A stretch of DNA of 64,000 nucleotides, taken from NCBI RefSeq assembly GCF_900110535.1, contig NZ_FOJA01000001.1, forward strand, positions 1,240,001-1,304,000, given 5' to 3'. The notes beneath the pieces are model-generated. The model saw nothing but the letters and a program-made list of their open reading frames with translations, was not told the DNA's origin and did no database searches. Each line of letters starts with the position of its first letter. The stretch's first letter is position 1. A program made the position numbers and the translations under genes. Positions 1-7,941 of the stretch are shown in pieces. The DNA comes from Halobacterium jilantaiense. GTDB taxonomy: Archaea > Halobacteriota > Halobacteria > Halobacteriales > Halobacteriaceae.

Positions 1-867
1 CCAGAGAACCCGGAGCAGGCCGACGCCGTTGCCGACGACCTCGCCGGGTTCGCGGGCGGTGACGTGGGAGCCCCCAATTTCTTCGGGCAGCAGCGCTTCG
101 GCAGCAAGCGCCCCGTCACCCACGAGGTCGGGCTCGCCATTCTCCGGAACGACTGGGAGGCCGCCGCGATGGCGTACCTCGGCGCGCCCACCGAACACGA
201 GCCCGAGGACTCGCAGGCCGCCCGCGAGTACGTTGAGGACACCCGCGACTGGACGGGGGCTCTGGAGGAGTTCCCGCAGCGCCTGCGCTACGAGCGCACG
301 ATGCTGCACGAGCTCGCGGACGGCGGGAGCTTCCGGGACGCCGTCGAGACGTTCCCGTCGAACCTCCAGCGCCTGTTCGTGAACGCCGCCCAGTCCTACG
401 CCTTCAACCGGATTCTCTCCGAGCGGATGGACCGAGGGCTGCCGTTCCACGAACCGGTCGCGGGCGACGTGGTGTGGTTTGCGGATAGTGACGCCGACGC
501 GGCGATCGCACAGCCCGACTCCTCGCGCGAGCAGCGCGTCACCGAGTCCCGCGTGGACGTGATGGCGCGGCACTGCGAGCGCGGCCGCGCGTTCGTCACC
601 GCGCCGCTCGTCGGCACCGACACCGAGTTCGCGGACGGCGAGCCCGGCGACATCACGCGAAGTGTGCTCGACGACCTCGACCTCGCGCCCGCGGACTTCG
701 ACCTGCCCGGCGACTGGAGCAGCGAGGGCACCCGCCGCGCGATTCTCCTCCGGCCCGACCTCACGGTCAGCCACGACCCGCTCACGTTCGAGTTCGCGCT
801 ACCCTCGGGGAGCTACGCCACCGTGGTCCTCCGGGAGTTCCTCAAATCGAGTCCGCTCGACCTCTGA
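1..867 (+). CDS. truD: tRNA pseudouridine synthase TruD, 5'-truncated by the window edge
   Basis: The open frame runs from base 1 without a start codon and gives the C-terminal 288 residues. The signature NFFGQQRFG (residues about 26-34 of the visible part) is the TruD hallmark of the form N-[YF]-F-G-x-Q-R-F-G. TruD isomerises U13 in tRNAs in bacteria; archaeal and eukaryotic members (Pus7) modify U13 or U35 of tRNA. The catalytic Asp motif lies in the N-terminal third and is outside the window, so activity cannot be judged. The next gene starts 56 nt downstream on the same strand. The family call is firm; only the missing start is uncertain. Confidence 0.92.
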   Translation, partial: PENPEQADAVADDLAGFAGGDVGAPNFFGQQRFGSKRPVTHEVGLAILRNDWEAAAMAYLGAPTEHEPEDSQAAREYVEDTRDWTGALEEFPQRLRYERTMLHELADGGSFRDAVETFPSNLQRLFVNAAQSYAFNRILSERMDRGLPFHEPVAGDVVWFADSDADAAIAQPDSSREQRVTESRVDVMARHCERGRAFVTAPLVGTDTEFADGEPGDITRSVLDDLDLAPADFDLPGDWSSEGTRRAILLRPDLTVSHDPLTFEFALPSGSYATVVLREFLKSSPLDL

Positions 868-923
868 GCGCGCCCTCCCGAGAAACACCGCGCTTTTGCG
901 CCCCGAACCGCTTTCTCCAGCGT

Positions 924-1646
924 ATGGAGTGCTCGCGGTGCGGCACGCCGCTGGAGAAGCCGGGCGACTACTGCCTGGTGTGCCGGACCGGGAACTGCGA
1001 CGCGGTCGTGGCGGACTGCAGCCGGGAGCGCGCGACGCTCACGTTCCTCGACGACGAGGACGTGGTCGGGCAGACCGACGTGACGACGATGCCAGAGGAC
1101 GGCGACGAGACCGGGGTCATCGAGCTCCGGAACTTCGCCGGCCGCATCGCGGACGAGATTCGCCGCAAGCGGCCGGAGGACGTGTTCGTCGCGGGAGCCC
1201 ACGAGGTCATCCGCGCCGTCCGGGCGGACCTCCACCACGACGTCTACCGCGTCGAGCCCGACGACCCCGTGGAGTCGGTGCTGGACCGCCGCGGCGACCG
1301 CGTGCTCGACGTCGTCGACAAGCCCGCCCGCGAGAAAATCGGCGGCCGACACTCGACGCTCATCGGCGACCGCGACGGCCAGCAGGCAATCCGCACCGTC
1401 GCCGCGCACCCGAACGTGAAGAAGGTCATCCCCGGACCCATCGACGCGGGCGGCTCCGGCTCTCGGACCGGCGTTCGCGCGAAGGTCACGCGGGCCGACG
1501 ACAACGGCAACCTCCGCCTGCTCGTGCGGGACGGCTCCAGCGTGCAGGAGAACCGCGTCGTCACCACGGCGATGAGCCGCGAGACCGGCGAGCGCGTCCG
1601 CGACGACCTCAACGGCGCGCTCACCGAGGAAGCGCTCCGGGAGTGA
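924..1646 (+). CDS. DUF2103 family zinc-ribbon protein
   Basis: 240 residues starting at ATG. The N-terminus is a compact zinc ribbon with Cys3, Cys6, Cys17 and Cys20 (CSRCG and CLVC knuckles). The rest is acidic and basic mixed with no membrane segment, and contains a conserved-looking [12 protein letters not shown] stretch and an [13 protein letters not shown] stretch. From memory this matches DUF2103, an archaeal family annotated as predicted metal-binding; no biochemical role is established to my knowledge. The IPGPI/VKKV text with basic residues could suggest RNA binding, but that is inference. It follows truD closely and may be cotranscribed with it. Confidence 0.75.
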   Translation: MECSRCGTPLEKPGDYCLVCRTGNCDAVVADCSRERATLTFLDDEDVVGQTDVTTMPEDGDETGVIELRNFAGRIADEIRRKRPEDVFVAGAHEVIRAVRADLHHDVYRVEPDDPVESVLDRRGDRVLDVVDKPAREKIGGRHSTLIGDRDGQQAIRTVAAHPNVKKVIPGPIDAGGSGSRTGVRAKVTRADDNGNLRLLVRDGSSVQENRVVTTAMSRETGERVRDDLNGALTEEALRE

Positions 1647-1729
1647 CGACGGGGTTCGGTCCTGCCGACGCGGGTGTCCGACGAGACCGGAAACAGTTTG
1701 TGCGCTCCGGCAGACCGGCTGTTGTCCCC

Positions 1730-1912
1730 ATGATCGACTCGAAGACAATCCAGCTGACGACGCTCTGGTTCGTCGTCATGACGTTCATCCAAACCGCCGA
1801 GAGCGGCGGCAATCCCCTCCTGAGCGTGCTCGCCATCTTCGCGATTCTTCTCACGTACGTCCTACCGGTCGTGATAGTCGGCCGCCTCGCAGCCGGCGTG
1901 CTTCGGGACTGA
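1730..1912 (+). CDS. small two-helix membrane protein, 60 aa, unknown function
   Basis: ATG at 1730 gives 60 residues. Two hydrophobic segments are visible, residues about 8-22 ([12 protein letters not shown] core) and 30-55 ([22 protein letters not shown]), with a short polar turn containing ESGGN. The C-terminus ends LAAGVLRD. No family is recognised. The frame is preceded by an AT-richer stretch (gaaacagtttgtgcg) that could hold a promoter. Such short hydrophobic proteins are common in haloarchaea and are often missed. The composition supports a real gene, but it could be spurious. Confidence 0.6.
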   Translation: MIDSKTIQLTTLWFVVMTFIQTAESGGNPLLSVLAIFAILLTYVLPVVIVGRLAAGVLRD

Positions 1913-1967
1913 CGGTCCCGGCTGGTTCGGTCGTCTCCTCACTTCGTCAGGGCCGCTCGTTCGTTCC

Positions 1968-1990
1968 GTCCCCTCGCTACGCTCGGGGAC
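1968..1990. repeat. hairpin copy 1 of a 23-nt intergenic element
   Basis: The arms GTCCCC and GGGGAC enclose an 11-nt loop TCGCTACGCTC. A second copy with the same loop layout lies 38 nt downstream (2029-2051). Located between the small membrane protein and rpl37ae; it could act as a transcription terminator for the upstream genes or as a processed RNA structure. Confidence 0.6.
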
Positions 1991-2028
1991 GCGACTCACG
2001 GGTCGCTTCGCGCCCCGTTCGCGTTCCT

Positions 2029-2051
2029 GTGCCCTCGCTGCACTCGGGCAC
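2029..2051. repeat. hairpin copy 2 of the 23-nt intergenic element
   Basis: The arms GTGCCC and GGGCAC enclose TCGCTGCACTC, nearly the loop of the copy at 1968. The arm differences are compensatory: CCC/GGG is kept while GTC/GAC becomes GTG/CAC. This argues that the structure rather than the sequence is retained. It ends 13 nt before the TATA-like box of rpl37ae. Confidence 0.6.
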
Positions 2052-2063
2052 ACAACTCGTAGC

Positions 2064-2070
2064 GTTTATG
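2064..2070 (+). promoter_or_regulatory. TATA-like box of the rpl37ae operon
   Basis: The sequence GTTTATG is centred 31 nt before the ATG at 2098, a spacing that fits a leaderless or nearly leaderless transcript, as is usual in haloarchaea. Confidence 0.5.
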
Positions 2071-2097
2071 TGCGCGACGGCGGTAGACGCTGCCACT

Positions 2098-2385
2098 ATG
2101 GCTAACCAGAGCTCCACCGGGAGTGCCGGCCGGTTCGGCGCGCGCTACGGGCGCGTCTCGCGCCGCCGGGTCTCCGACATCGAGGGCACGATGAACGAAG
2201 ACCACGCCTGCCCGGACTGCGGTGCCGACAAGGTCTCCCGACAGGGGACCGGCATCTGGCAGTGTGGCAAGTGCGACTACAAGTACACGGGCGGAGCGTA
2301 CCAGCCCCAGACGCCCGGCGGCAAGACGGTCACGCGCTCGATTCGCACCGCGCTCGGTGAGAGTGCCGACGGCGACGACGAGTAA
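2098..2385 (+). CDS. rpl37ae: 50S ribosomal protein L37Ae
   Basis: 95 residues from ATG 2098. The zinc-finger residues Cys38, Cys41, Cys56 and Cys59 (CPDCG and QCGKC) and the basic N-terminus [13 protein letters not shown] are characteristic of L37Ae (eL43), a zinc protein of the large ribosomal subunit. The haloarchaeal C-terminal tail is acidic (ESADGDDE). The stop is followed after 2 nt by rpoP, and pcc1 comes next; this gene order is conserved in archaea and supports the assignment. An alternative upstream ATG at 2029 lies inside a hairpin element and adds no family-like sequence. Confidence 0.96.
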   Translation: MANQSSTGSAGRFGARYGRVSRRRVSDIEGTMNEDHACPDCGADKVSRQGTGIWQCGKCDYKYTGGAYQPQTPGGKTVTRSIRTALGESADGDDE

Positions 2386-2387
2386 CG

Positions 2388-2522
2388 ATGGCGTACAAGT
2401 GCTCCCGCTGCAAGCGTGACGTCGAACTCGACGAGTACGGGGGCGTGCGCTGTCCGTACTGCGGCCACCGCGTGCTCCTGAAGGAGCGCAGCCGCGACGT
2501 GAAGGAAGTCAACGTCGAGTAG
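2388..2522 (+). CDS. rpoP: DNA-directed RNA polymerase subunit P (Rpo12)
   Basis: A 44-residue protein from ATG 2388. The zinc ribbon is Cys5, Cys8, Cys22 and Cys25 (CSRC, CPYCG), followed by the near-invariant C-terminal [15 protein letters not shown]. Rpo12 is the archaeal counterpart of eukaryotic Rpb12/ABC10-alpha and sits at the Rpo3 side of the polymerase, where it aids assembly. It lies 2 nt after rpl37ae and 2 nt before pcc1, so it is surely cotranscribed. Confidence 0.96.
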   Translation: MAYKCSRCKRDVELDEYGGVRCPYCGHRVLLKERSRDVKEVNVE

Positions 2523-2524
2523 GC

Positions 2525-2782
2525 GTGACGCACTCGACGGAGCTCGTTTTCCGGTACGACTCGCCCGCCGCTGCGTCCGTCGTCGCGAGCAGCGTCGCCG
2601 TCGAGGCGGGCGACATCGAGGGCGACCGCAGCGAGGCGGTCGTCGACTGCGACGGCGACACCGTGACCGTGACCGTCGACGCCACGGACTTGACGGCGCT
2701 GCGTGCCGGCCAGAACACGTGGCTCACGCTCGTCGAGGTGGCCGAGCGCGCGGCCGAGTCGGCCGGCCGCCGCGCCGAGTGA
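2525..2782 (+). CDS. pcc1: KEOPS complex subunit Pcc1
   Basis: 85 residues starting at GTG 2525, two nt after the rpoP stop. The pattern is typical of Pcc1: a short beta strand (TELVFRYDS), a helix, a second strand pair with VDCDGDTVTVTVDATD, then a helix TALRAGQNTWLTLVEVAERA. Pcc1 dimerises and bridges Kae1 in the KEOPS complex, which makes the universal t6A37 modification of ANN-decoding tRNAs. Position after rpl37ae-rpoP is a recurrent archaeal arrangement. Length and composition fit; no oddity seen. Confidence 0.88.
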   Translation: MTHSTELVFRYDSPAAASVVASSVAVEAGDIEGDRSEAVVDCDGDTVTVTVDATDLTALRAGQNTWLTLVEVAERAAESAGRRAE

Positions 2783-2899
2783 CGCGAACGGTCCGGTCCT
2801 CAGAACGCCGTTTAGGGTCGCGAGACGGCGGGAGACGAGACGTGACGCCGCGCGCCCACAAAGCGGGGGTTTTTCCGTCGGGCGCGCGACCCAATAGGT

Positions 2900-3274
2900 A
2901 TGCAGGGTAACCTACCGCCGGAAGCGCAGGAGAAACTCGAGACACTGCAGGACCTTCAGGAGAAGGCCCAGAACGTCGCGGCCCAGAAGCAGCAGGCCGA
3001 GCAGCAGCTCTCCGAGGCCGAGACGGCGCTCGACGCGCTCGGCGACATCGACGAGGACACCACGATGTACCGCGAGGTCGGCGAACTCCTCGTGGAGACG
3101 GGCTACGACGACGCGCACGACGACCTCGACGAGAAGGTCAGCGACCTCGAGGTCCGCGTCGAGACCCTCCAGAAGCAGGAGGAGCGCGTCCAGGAGCAGT
3201 TCGAGAGCCTCCAGGAGGAGCTCCAGGACATGCTCGGTGGCGCTGGCGGTGCGATGGGCGGCCCGAGCGCGTAA
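2900..3274 (+). CDS. pfdB: prefoldin subunit beta
   Basis: 124 residues from ATG 2900. Two long Gln/Glu/Lys-rich coiled-coil helices (residues about 7-48 and 75-112) flank a short beta-hairpin region ([17 protein letters not shown]), the prefoldin beta layout. It ends in a flexible GGAGGAMGG tail. Prefoldin is a hexamer of two alpha and four beta subunits that captures unfolded proteins and passes them to the thermosome. A putative TATA lies in the 117-nt gap after pcc1 (gggtttttccg), so it may have its own promoter. The DUF3194 gene follows after 7 nt. Confidence 0.95.
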   Translation: MQGNLPPEAQEKLETLQDLQEKAQNVAAQKQQAEQQLSEAETALDALGDIDEDTTMYREVGELLVETGYDDAHDDLDEKVSDLEVRVETLQKQEERVQEQFESLQEELQDMLGGAGGAMGGPSA

Positions 3275-3281
3275 CGCTCAG

Positions 3282-3521
3282 ATGCCGACCGACGAGGAGG
3301 TCGTGGAGACGGCCGCCGAAGCCGCCGAGGGCCTCGTCCTCGACCGGCTGCGGACCAGTGACGTAGACGACCTCGACATCACGGTGACGTTCGAGGACGG
3401 CGTGCTGGACGTGGACATCTACGTCCGGGCCCCGGACGCGGACGCCGACGTGGAGCAGGTCGCGGACGACGGCGCGCTCGCAGCGCAGGCGGCCGTCGAC
3501 GACCTGTTCGCGGACGAGTAG
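3282..3521 (+). CDS. DUF3194 family protein
   Basis: 79 residues from ATG 3282, 7 nt after prefoldin beta. The sequence is very acidic, with a helix (EEVVETAAEAAEGLVLDRL), two strands (DLDITVTFEDG and VLDVDIYVRAP) and a C-terminal helix. I associate this with DUF3194, a haloarchaeal and euryarchaeal family regularly next to prefoldin beta; the link suggests a role in protein folding or translation, but no function is known to me. The resemblance to the Pcc1 alpha/beta layout two genes upstream is only general. Confidence 0.75.
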   Translation: MPTDEEVVETAAEAAEGLVLDRLRTSDVDDLDITVTFEDGVLDVDIYVRAPDADADVEQVADDGALAAQAAVDDLFADE

Positions 3522-3578
3522 GCGGTGAGAGCTTCTCGCCGTTCGCGACGCTCGCCAGCGACGGCTCTCGACTGGTGG

Positions 3579-4259
3579 TTACCGGAGGGCGTCGGCGAGC
3601 CGGTTGGAACCGTCAGCGAGCGGGGGTCCGTGTCCGGGACACGCGTACTCGAAGTCGGGTGCACGGCGACACAGCGTCCGGACACTGTCCTCGACTCGCG
3701 CGGCGTCGTGACTCGTGAGCCAGCCGGTGGGTTTCAGTCTGTCGCCGAGTCCGTAGACCAGGTCACCGAGGAACGCGACGGACAGGGCCTCGTGGACGTA
3801 GGCGACGTGCCCGGGCGTGTGACCCGGGGTGTGGTACGCGTGGAAGCCCCCGATGGTGTCGCCATCGGCGACGGCTCGAATCGGGAGGTCGGGCAGGTCG
3901 AGTCGTCGGTAGTAGAGTCGGTGGAGCGCCCCGACGACGTTGCGAGCGGTCCACGGCGGTAGCCGGTCGCCAGCGACGTACGGCACCTCTCGTTCGTGGA
4001 CGTACACCGGGGCGTCCAGTTCCGGTGTGAGTCGTGCGAGCGTGCCGACGTGGTCGGCGTCGGAGTGCGTCAGCAGCACGCGGTCGACGTCGCCGGGTTC
4101 GACGTCGGCAGCGCGCAGGCCGTCTCGAACGGTCGACTCGTCACCTGGCCACCCGGCGTCCACGAGCGTCGTCTCGCCGTCGTCGACGACGTAAGCGTTC
4201 GGCATGTCGAGAGTCGAGCAGTCGACGTGAGTGACGCCGGGCGGCAACTGCGCCGTCAT
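3579..4259 (-). CDS. MBL-fold metallo-hydrolase
   Basis: 226 residues. The metallo-beta-lactamase metal motif is present as THSDADH (His65, Asp67, Asp69, His70); the middle His of the usual HxHxDH is replaced by Asp. Further ligands are seen in HTPGHTPGH, FLGDLVYG and the C-terminal CPGHG. The family hydrolyses esters, thioesters or related bonds through a di-metal site; the substrate here cannot be read from sequence. Soluble, no signal peptide. Its stop faces the DUF3194 gene (57 nt apart), and the DUF2070 gene lies upstream on the same strand, 42 nt away. Confidence 0.85.
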   Translation of the reverse strand: MTAQLPPGVTHVDCSTLDMPNAYVVDDGETTLVDAGWPGDESTVRDGLRAADVEPGDVDRVLLTHSDADHVGTLARLTPELDAPVYVHEREVPYVAGDRLPPWTARNVVGALHRLYYRRLDLPDLPIRAVADGDTIGGFHAYHTPGHTPGHVAYVHEALSVAFLGDLVYGLGDRLKPTGWLTSHDAARVEDSVRTLCRRAPDFEYACPGHGPPLADGSNRLADALR

Positions 4260-4301
4260 TACCGGAACTGCCAGCAGGAGTGCCGTGAGTGTTTCGGCGG
4301 G

Positions 4302-6173
4302 CTACGTGAGGAAGAAGACGAGGACGCTGATGGTGACCGTCGCGAGGACGGCGAGACCGGCGACGGCACCACCCATCGCGATGACGGCGTTGGCGTGGCT
4401 GGCGAGCGTCTCCGTGCGGTCGTTACCGAAGACGGTGACTTCGGCGCGCTCGCTGGCCATCCCGGCTTCGACCGGTTCGAGGTCGTCGACGGCTTCCTCG
4501 GCGAGGTCGACGACGACGTCCGTGAGGTCGTCCCAGTCGATGGCGGCCCCGACCTGGTTCGAGGATTCGACGGTGTTGACGATGTGCGTGTCCGTCGTCA
4601 TGATTTCGGCGTGGTCGACGCCGACGGCGTCCAGAGCGTCCATGAGTTCGTCGCGGAGCCCGGGCTCCATGTTGTTGCCGTCGACGAGCACGTACGCGGT
4701 GCGGTCGCCGCCGGTCTCCAGAACGGAGACACGGACACCGAGCGGGCCGATACCGTCGCTCGGCCGCCAGGGCGTGCGGTCCCAGGCGACGCCGAGGCGC
4801 ATGACGGACTCCTCGGCGTCCCGGAGTTCCCGGGCCGCTGTGCCGGCCGCCTGAATCATCTGGAACGAGCGCTCGCTGCCGGGGTAGACGTGGCCGAGGT
4901 CGTCGCCTTCCAGACCGTTGTTGGAGTTGTGGGCGTCCACGAGCAGGACGTCGTCCATCCCCTCGACCCGGGCTTCGGCGGCCGCCGACAGCCCGACGGC
5001 GTACTCGACGTCGTCGGCGAACTTGGGCGCGTACGTGGAGACGAGCAGCGCCTTGTCGTCGAAGGCCTGCGCGAGGAGTTTCGCTTCACCCTCCTGAACG
5101 CGAACGGGACGGGTGGCCGTGTCGCTGTACTCGATGGTCTCGTGGGCGTCGGCGGCGGCGTCGACGAGCGTGTCGACCTCGCGCTCGGTGACGAGGTTGA
5201 AGTCGTGGCCGGCGGTGGCGTGCGGTGGGAACGCCAGCCCCGAGGCGGACTCTGCGACCCGCTGGGGGAGGTTCCCGCCGCCGATTTCACCCATCGGTCC
5301 GGGGTGAATCATCGGCAGCACGAAGCGGGCCTTCTCGGTCTCGTCGCTTGTCCGGCGGAAGGACAGGACGGTGACGGGGACGACGGCCTCCTCGCCGATC
5401 TGCTCGAAGAAGTCCTCGAGCTCCCGGGTGCCTTCGGCGATGTGGCCGATGAAGCCGCCGACGAAGTCCAGCACGCTGACGCCGAGGCTGCGTTTCCACG
5501 GGCGGTCGATGGCGAGCACGAAGCCGTAGGCGACGCCGCCGTACAGTCCGGTCATCGCGGCGAGCAACAGGAAGTCCTCGGGCGCGAACGCGTACTGGAT
5601 TTCCGGGGGTGCCTGCGCCGGCCGGGAGAGGTACGCCGGCACCAGCGGGCCGCCCTCGGTGAGGTAGTTCATGGTGCCGCTGTAGACGAACAGCAGCAGG
5701 CCGGCGGTGGCGGTCTGGACGCTCGCCGGCACCGCGGACACCAGCAGGGAGTTCCGGGAGACCGCGAGGATGACGAGGAACCGGACCGCGAAGACGAGCG
5801 CGAGCGCGGCGATGAGCGCGTCGAAGACGAAGTTCTGGCCGAACCGCGGAATCAGGACGGCGACGACGCCCGCCAGCACGAGCACGACCACCACCACCAC
5901 TTCGCAGGCGACCGCGAGCAGCGAGGAGCGGTTGTACGTGAGTTGCCCGCCGAAGTAGCGGTCGACGGGCGTGGTGGCGAGACTCGCGACGACCGTCGGG
6001 ACGCCGATGAAGAAGAGGCCCTGCCAGGCGTCCTCCAGAATGTACTGGCTGTCGAAGGCCGCGACGCCCGCGAGCGCGGCGATGACGAGCGAGAGCGCGA
6101 CGCTCGTGTACCAGCGTGGGGCGCGGAAGATGTACTTCGAGAGGCTCGCTAGTTCGCCCTGGGTCTCGGTCAT
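4302..6173 (-). CDS. DUF2070 family membrane protein
   Basis: The start is ATG 6173 (MTETQGELASLSKYIFRAPRW), which begins like the family; the open frame extends upstream, but that part overlaps the guaA gene and is Arg/Ser-rich noise. 623 residues: about seven transmembrane segments in the first 230 residues, a large soluble domain with MIHPGPMGEIGGGNLP and DAHNSNN motifs, and a final transmembrane helix (NAVIAMGGAVAGLAVLATVT). DUF2070 is archaea-specific and has no assigned activity; the His/Asp/Asn-rich motifs in the soluble domain look like a metal or phosphate site, which is my inference. Confidence 0.85.
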   Translation of the reverse strand: MTETQGELASLSKYIFRAPRWYTSVALSLVIAALAGVAAFDSQYILEDAWQGLFFIGVPTVVASLATTPVDRYFGGQLTYNRSSLLAVACEVVVVVVLVLAGVVAVLIPRFGQNFVFDALIAALALVFAVRFLVILAVSRNSLLVSAVPASVQTATAGLLLFVYSGTMNYLTEGGPLVPAYLSRPAQAPPEIQYAFAPEDFLLLAAMTGLYGGVAYGFVLAIDRPWKRSLGVSVLDFVGGFIGHIAEGTRELEDFFEQIGEEAVVPVTVLSFRRTSDETEKARFVLPMIHPGPMGEIGGGNLPQRVAESASGLAFPPHATAGHDFNLVTEREVDTLVDAAADAHETIEYSDTATRPVRVQEGEAKLLAQAFDDKALLVSTYAPKFADDVEYAVGLSAAAEARVEGMDDVLLVDAHNSNNGLEGDDLGHVYPGSERSFQMIQAAGTAARELRDAEESVMRLGVAWDRTPWRPSDGIGPLGVRVSVLETGGDRTAYVLVDGNNMEPGLRDELMDALDAVGVDHAEIMTTDTHIVNTVESSNQVGAAIDWDDLTDVVVDLAEEAVDDLEPVEAGMASERAEVTVFGNDRTETLASHANAVIAMGGAVAGLAVLATVTISVLVFFLT

Positions 6174-6192
6174 GCTCGCTGTACCCGCTCGG

Positions 6193-6747
6193 TCACTCCG
6201 CGCAGACGTCGACGAAGTTCTCGAAGACCGCTTCGCCTTCCTCGGTGTGCGCGACTTCGGGGTGCCACTGGACGCCGTAGAGGTCGCGGTCGGCGTCCCC
6301 CATCGCTTCGACGCCGCAGATGTCGCTGTCCGCGGTCCGCGTGAAGCCCTCGGGGAGTTCGACGACTTCGTCGGCGTGGCTCGCCCACACGCGGGTCTCG
6401 GGTGCGAGCGACCCGACGACGGGGTCGGTCTCGTCCTGGATGCGGACGTCGACGTCCGCGTAGCCGCCGTAGTCGCCGGACTCGACGCGGCCGCCGAGTT
6501 CGTCCGCAATCAGTTGGAGGCCGAGACAGATGCCGAGGACCGGGACGTCGAGGTCGAGGTACTCGCGACAGTTGCCGACGTCGTCCATGTCGGGGCCGCC
6601 GGACAGCACGAGGCCGTCCGCCTCGATGTCCTCGGGGGGTGTCGTGTTGTCCACGAGTTCGACGTCCACCCCGTCCATGTCCCGGAGCAGGCGGTGCTCC
6701 AGGTGGGTGAACTGCCCGTGGTTGTCGACGACGAGGATGCGCGTCAT
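6193..6747 (-). CDS. guaA: GMP synthase glutamine amidotransferase subunit A
   Basis: 184 residues from ATG 6747. A class I glutamine amidotransferase with catalytic Cys74 in GICLG, and His162/Glu164 in QWHPE. The short length and the N-terminus MTRILVVDNHGQFTH are those of the archaeal two-subunit GMP synthase, in which this subunit supplies ammonia to a separate ATP-pyrophosphatase subunit (GuaB/GuaAb) that converts XMP to GMP. The ATP-pyrophosphatase gene is not in the window. It ends 19 nt before the DUF2070 start, so the two may be cotranscribed. Confidence 0.93.
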   Translation of the reverse strand: MTRILVVDNHGQFTHLEHRLLRDMDGVDVELVDNTTPPEDIEADGLVLSGGPDMDDVGNCREYLDLDVPVLGICLGLQLIADELGGRVESGDYGGYADVDVRIQDETDPVVGSLAPETRVWASHADEVVELPEGFTRTADSDICGVEAMGDADRDLYGVQWHPEVAHTEEGEAVFENFVDVCAE

Positions 6748-6770
6748 TGAACCGGGGTAAACGGTTCGCG

Positions 6771-6782
6771 ACTAAAAACCCA
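6771..6782 (-). promoter_or_regulatory. TATA-like box of guaA
   Basis: On the minus strand the text reads GTGGGTTTTTAG, centred about 29 nt before the guaA ATG, giving a leaderless transcript by the usual haloarchaeal spacing. Confidence 0.5.
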
Positions 6783-6840
6783 CCCGTTCTGGTGAGGCGG
6801 CCGGGACGAGGCGTTGCAGTGGCTGCGGCAGCCGGTGGGG

Positions 6841-6848
6841 TTTTAATC
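6841..6848 (+). promoter_or_regulatory. possible rightward TATA box with no clear gene behind it
   Basis: TTTTAATC on the plus strand, 21-25 nt before a GTG at 6866. It points toward the HNH-like gene from its 3' side, so any transcript would be antisense to that gene. The 255-nt gap between guaA and the HNH-like gene contains this box, the guaA box and the weak open frame listed next. Confidence 0.35.
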
Positions 6849-6865
6849 ACTCAGAGTGGTAGCAT

Positions 6866-7162
6866 GTGACAACGAGTGCGGGGCGACTGACGATTTCGCT
6901 GGATGGAGCGTTCCGCGACGACGAGGCCCGCCAGCCGTTCCTCGGCGGTATCGGTATGTGGTCGTCGGTCACAGCCGAGTGGCCGGCAGCTACCGAGTCA
7001 GCTCACGTCTCGTGGTCCTCCGTGTCGAAGCGCTCGGCCGCCGACTCGAAGCCGAGTTCCGACTGCTCGTCGCTCCGGCGGCTCTCGGCCGCCGCGATGG
7101 CGTCCGGGTCCGGGTTCGCGTCGTCGTCCACGCGCGCCCACGAGTCGTGGACCTTCGCGTGA
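6866..7162 (+). other. doubtful 98-codon open frame overlapping the HNH gene antisense
   Basis: The frame starts GTG 6866 just behind a TATA-like box. The first 46 codons are intergenic and read fairly protein-like (RLTISLDGAF, FLGGIGMW), but the remainder is antisense to the HNH-like gene with the wobble positions of the two frames coinciding, which by itself keeps stops out. It may be a small gene, a gene remnant, or only an antisense transcript. No family recognised. Confidence 0.2.
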
Positions 7163-7530
7163 CACCACCGGCAGAGGTAGACTGTTATCTCGTGGCCGAC
7201 GTCCTCGTCGCTGTCGTACGCGAGGTGGTGTTCCTCGAGCAGCGGGCGCTCGTCGTCGTGGGCGCGCCGGCGCTCTTCGAGCCCGCAGCGCACGCACTCG
7301 CGGTCGCGCTGCCGGCAGCGGTAGTGCGGGCAGTCCGCCCACGCCCAGTCGCCGTCCGCGACCGGGCACCGGAACTCCTCGGCGCGGCGCTCGGCGGCGA
7401 ACTCGCGGTCCTGCTCGGGGAACTCGAAGGCGTACCGGCACTTGCCGTCGCCGGTGGCGTAGTCGCAGACGCCGGCGTGCTCGTAGGGGTCTTCGACCCC
7501 GACGGCCGTCCCGGACGGCGTCTTCTTCAT
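7003..7530 (-). CDS. HNH-like zinc protein (haloarchaeal DUF7097-type)
   Basis: 175 residues from ATG 7530 (MKKTPSGTAVGVEDPYEHAG). There are many Cys/His pairs: CDYATGDGKC, FRCPVADG, CPHYRCRQRDREC, VRCGLEE, then EEHHLAYD and LCRWCHAKVH. The last two form an HNH-endonuclease-like core (E-H-H, then C-x2-C-H-x3-H), while the upstream cysteines form a separate zinc-ribbon-like part. HNH proteins cut DNA or bind it; no partner restriction or mobile gene is nearby, so a nuclease role is inference. Conserved in haloarchaea as far as I recall (DUF7097, unverified). Divergent from the DUF192 gene with only 60 nt between starts. Confidence 0.7.
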   Translation of the reverse strand: MKKTPSGTAVGVEDPYEHAGVCDYATGDGKCRYAFEFPEQDREFAAERRAEEFRCPVADGDWAWADCPHYRCRQRDRECVRCGLEERRRAHDDERPLLEEHHLAYDSDEDVGHEITVYLCRWCHAKVHDSWARVDDDANPDPDAIAAAESRRSDEQSELGFESAAERFDTEDHET

Positions 7531-7590
7531 CGCCTCCCAGTCGTCGCCGCTCAGGGTAACGCTTTTCGCCGCCGCCCTCGCAGTCCGACC

Positions 7591-7941
7591 GTGCACGTCC
7601 GCCACGACCCCGGGAGCGGCGACGTCCGGACGCTCGCCAGCAGCGTCGACACCGCCGACTCCACGCTCGCGCAGGCCCGCGGCCTGATGTTCCGCCGGTC
7701 GATTCCCGACGACTACGCGCTCGTGTTCCCGTTCGGGGACGCCGGCGTCCGGGACGCTCACATGGTGTTCGTCCCGTTCGATATCGACGCTCTCTGGGTG
7801 GAAAACGAGGAAGTCCAGCACGTCGAGACGATGAGCGCGTGGGCCGGCCGCGCGGAAGCGCGCTGTGACACGCTCGTCGAGCTCCCGGCCGGTGCGGCCA
7901 GCGGCGTCAGCGTCGGCGACCGCGTCTGGGTCGAGGACTAG
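7591..7941 (+). CDS. DUF192 family protein
   Basis: 116 residues from GTG 7591 (MHVRHDP). The motif order fits DUF192: LAQARGLMFRRSIPDDYALVF, then HMVFVPFDIDALWVE and a C-terminal ELPAGAASGVSVGDRV. DUF192 is a small beta-rich fold found in bacteria and archaea, often secreted, of unknown function. This copy lacks an obvious signal peptide. Its last 4 nt overlap the convergent htrA-like gene. The gap upstream (cgcttttcgccgcc) holds a TATA-like stretch about 27 nt before the start, so the gene is probably leaderless. Confidence 0.85.
   Translation: MHVRHDPGSGDVRTLASSVDTADSTLAQARGLMFRRSIPDDYALVFPFGDAGVRDAHMVFVPFDIDALWVENEEVQHVETMSAWAGRAEARCDTLVELPAGAASGVSVGDRVWVED

Noticed and set aside
1996-2205. 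A minus-strand open frame over the L37Ae start region
   Set aside because: It runs across both hairpins and the L37Ae coding sequence, with no family-like text.
3996-6152. A 718-codon plus-strand open frame antisense to the DUF2070 gene
   Set aside because: Glu/Val/Arg/Gly-rich with no family-like motif. It mirrors a real gene whose G/C wobble positions leave no stops on the other strand, and the DUF2070 reading has TM segments and conserved motifs.
6174-6509. N-terminal extension of the DUF2070 gene upstream of ATG 6173
   Set aside because: The extra 112 residues overlap guaA in another frame and are Arg/Ser/Thr-rich noise. MTETQGELASLSKY is the natural start.
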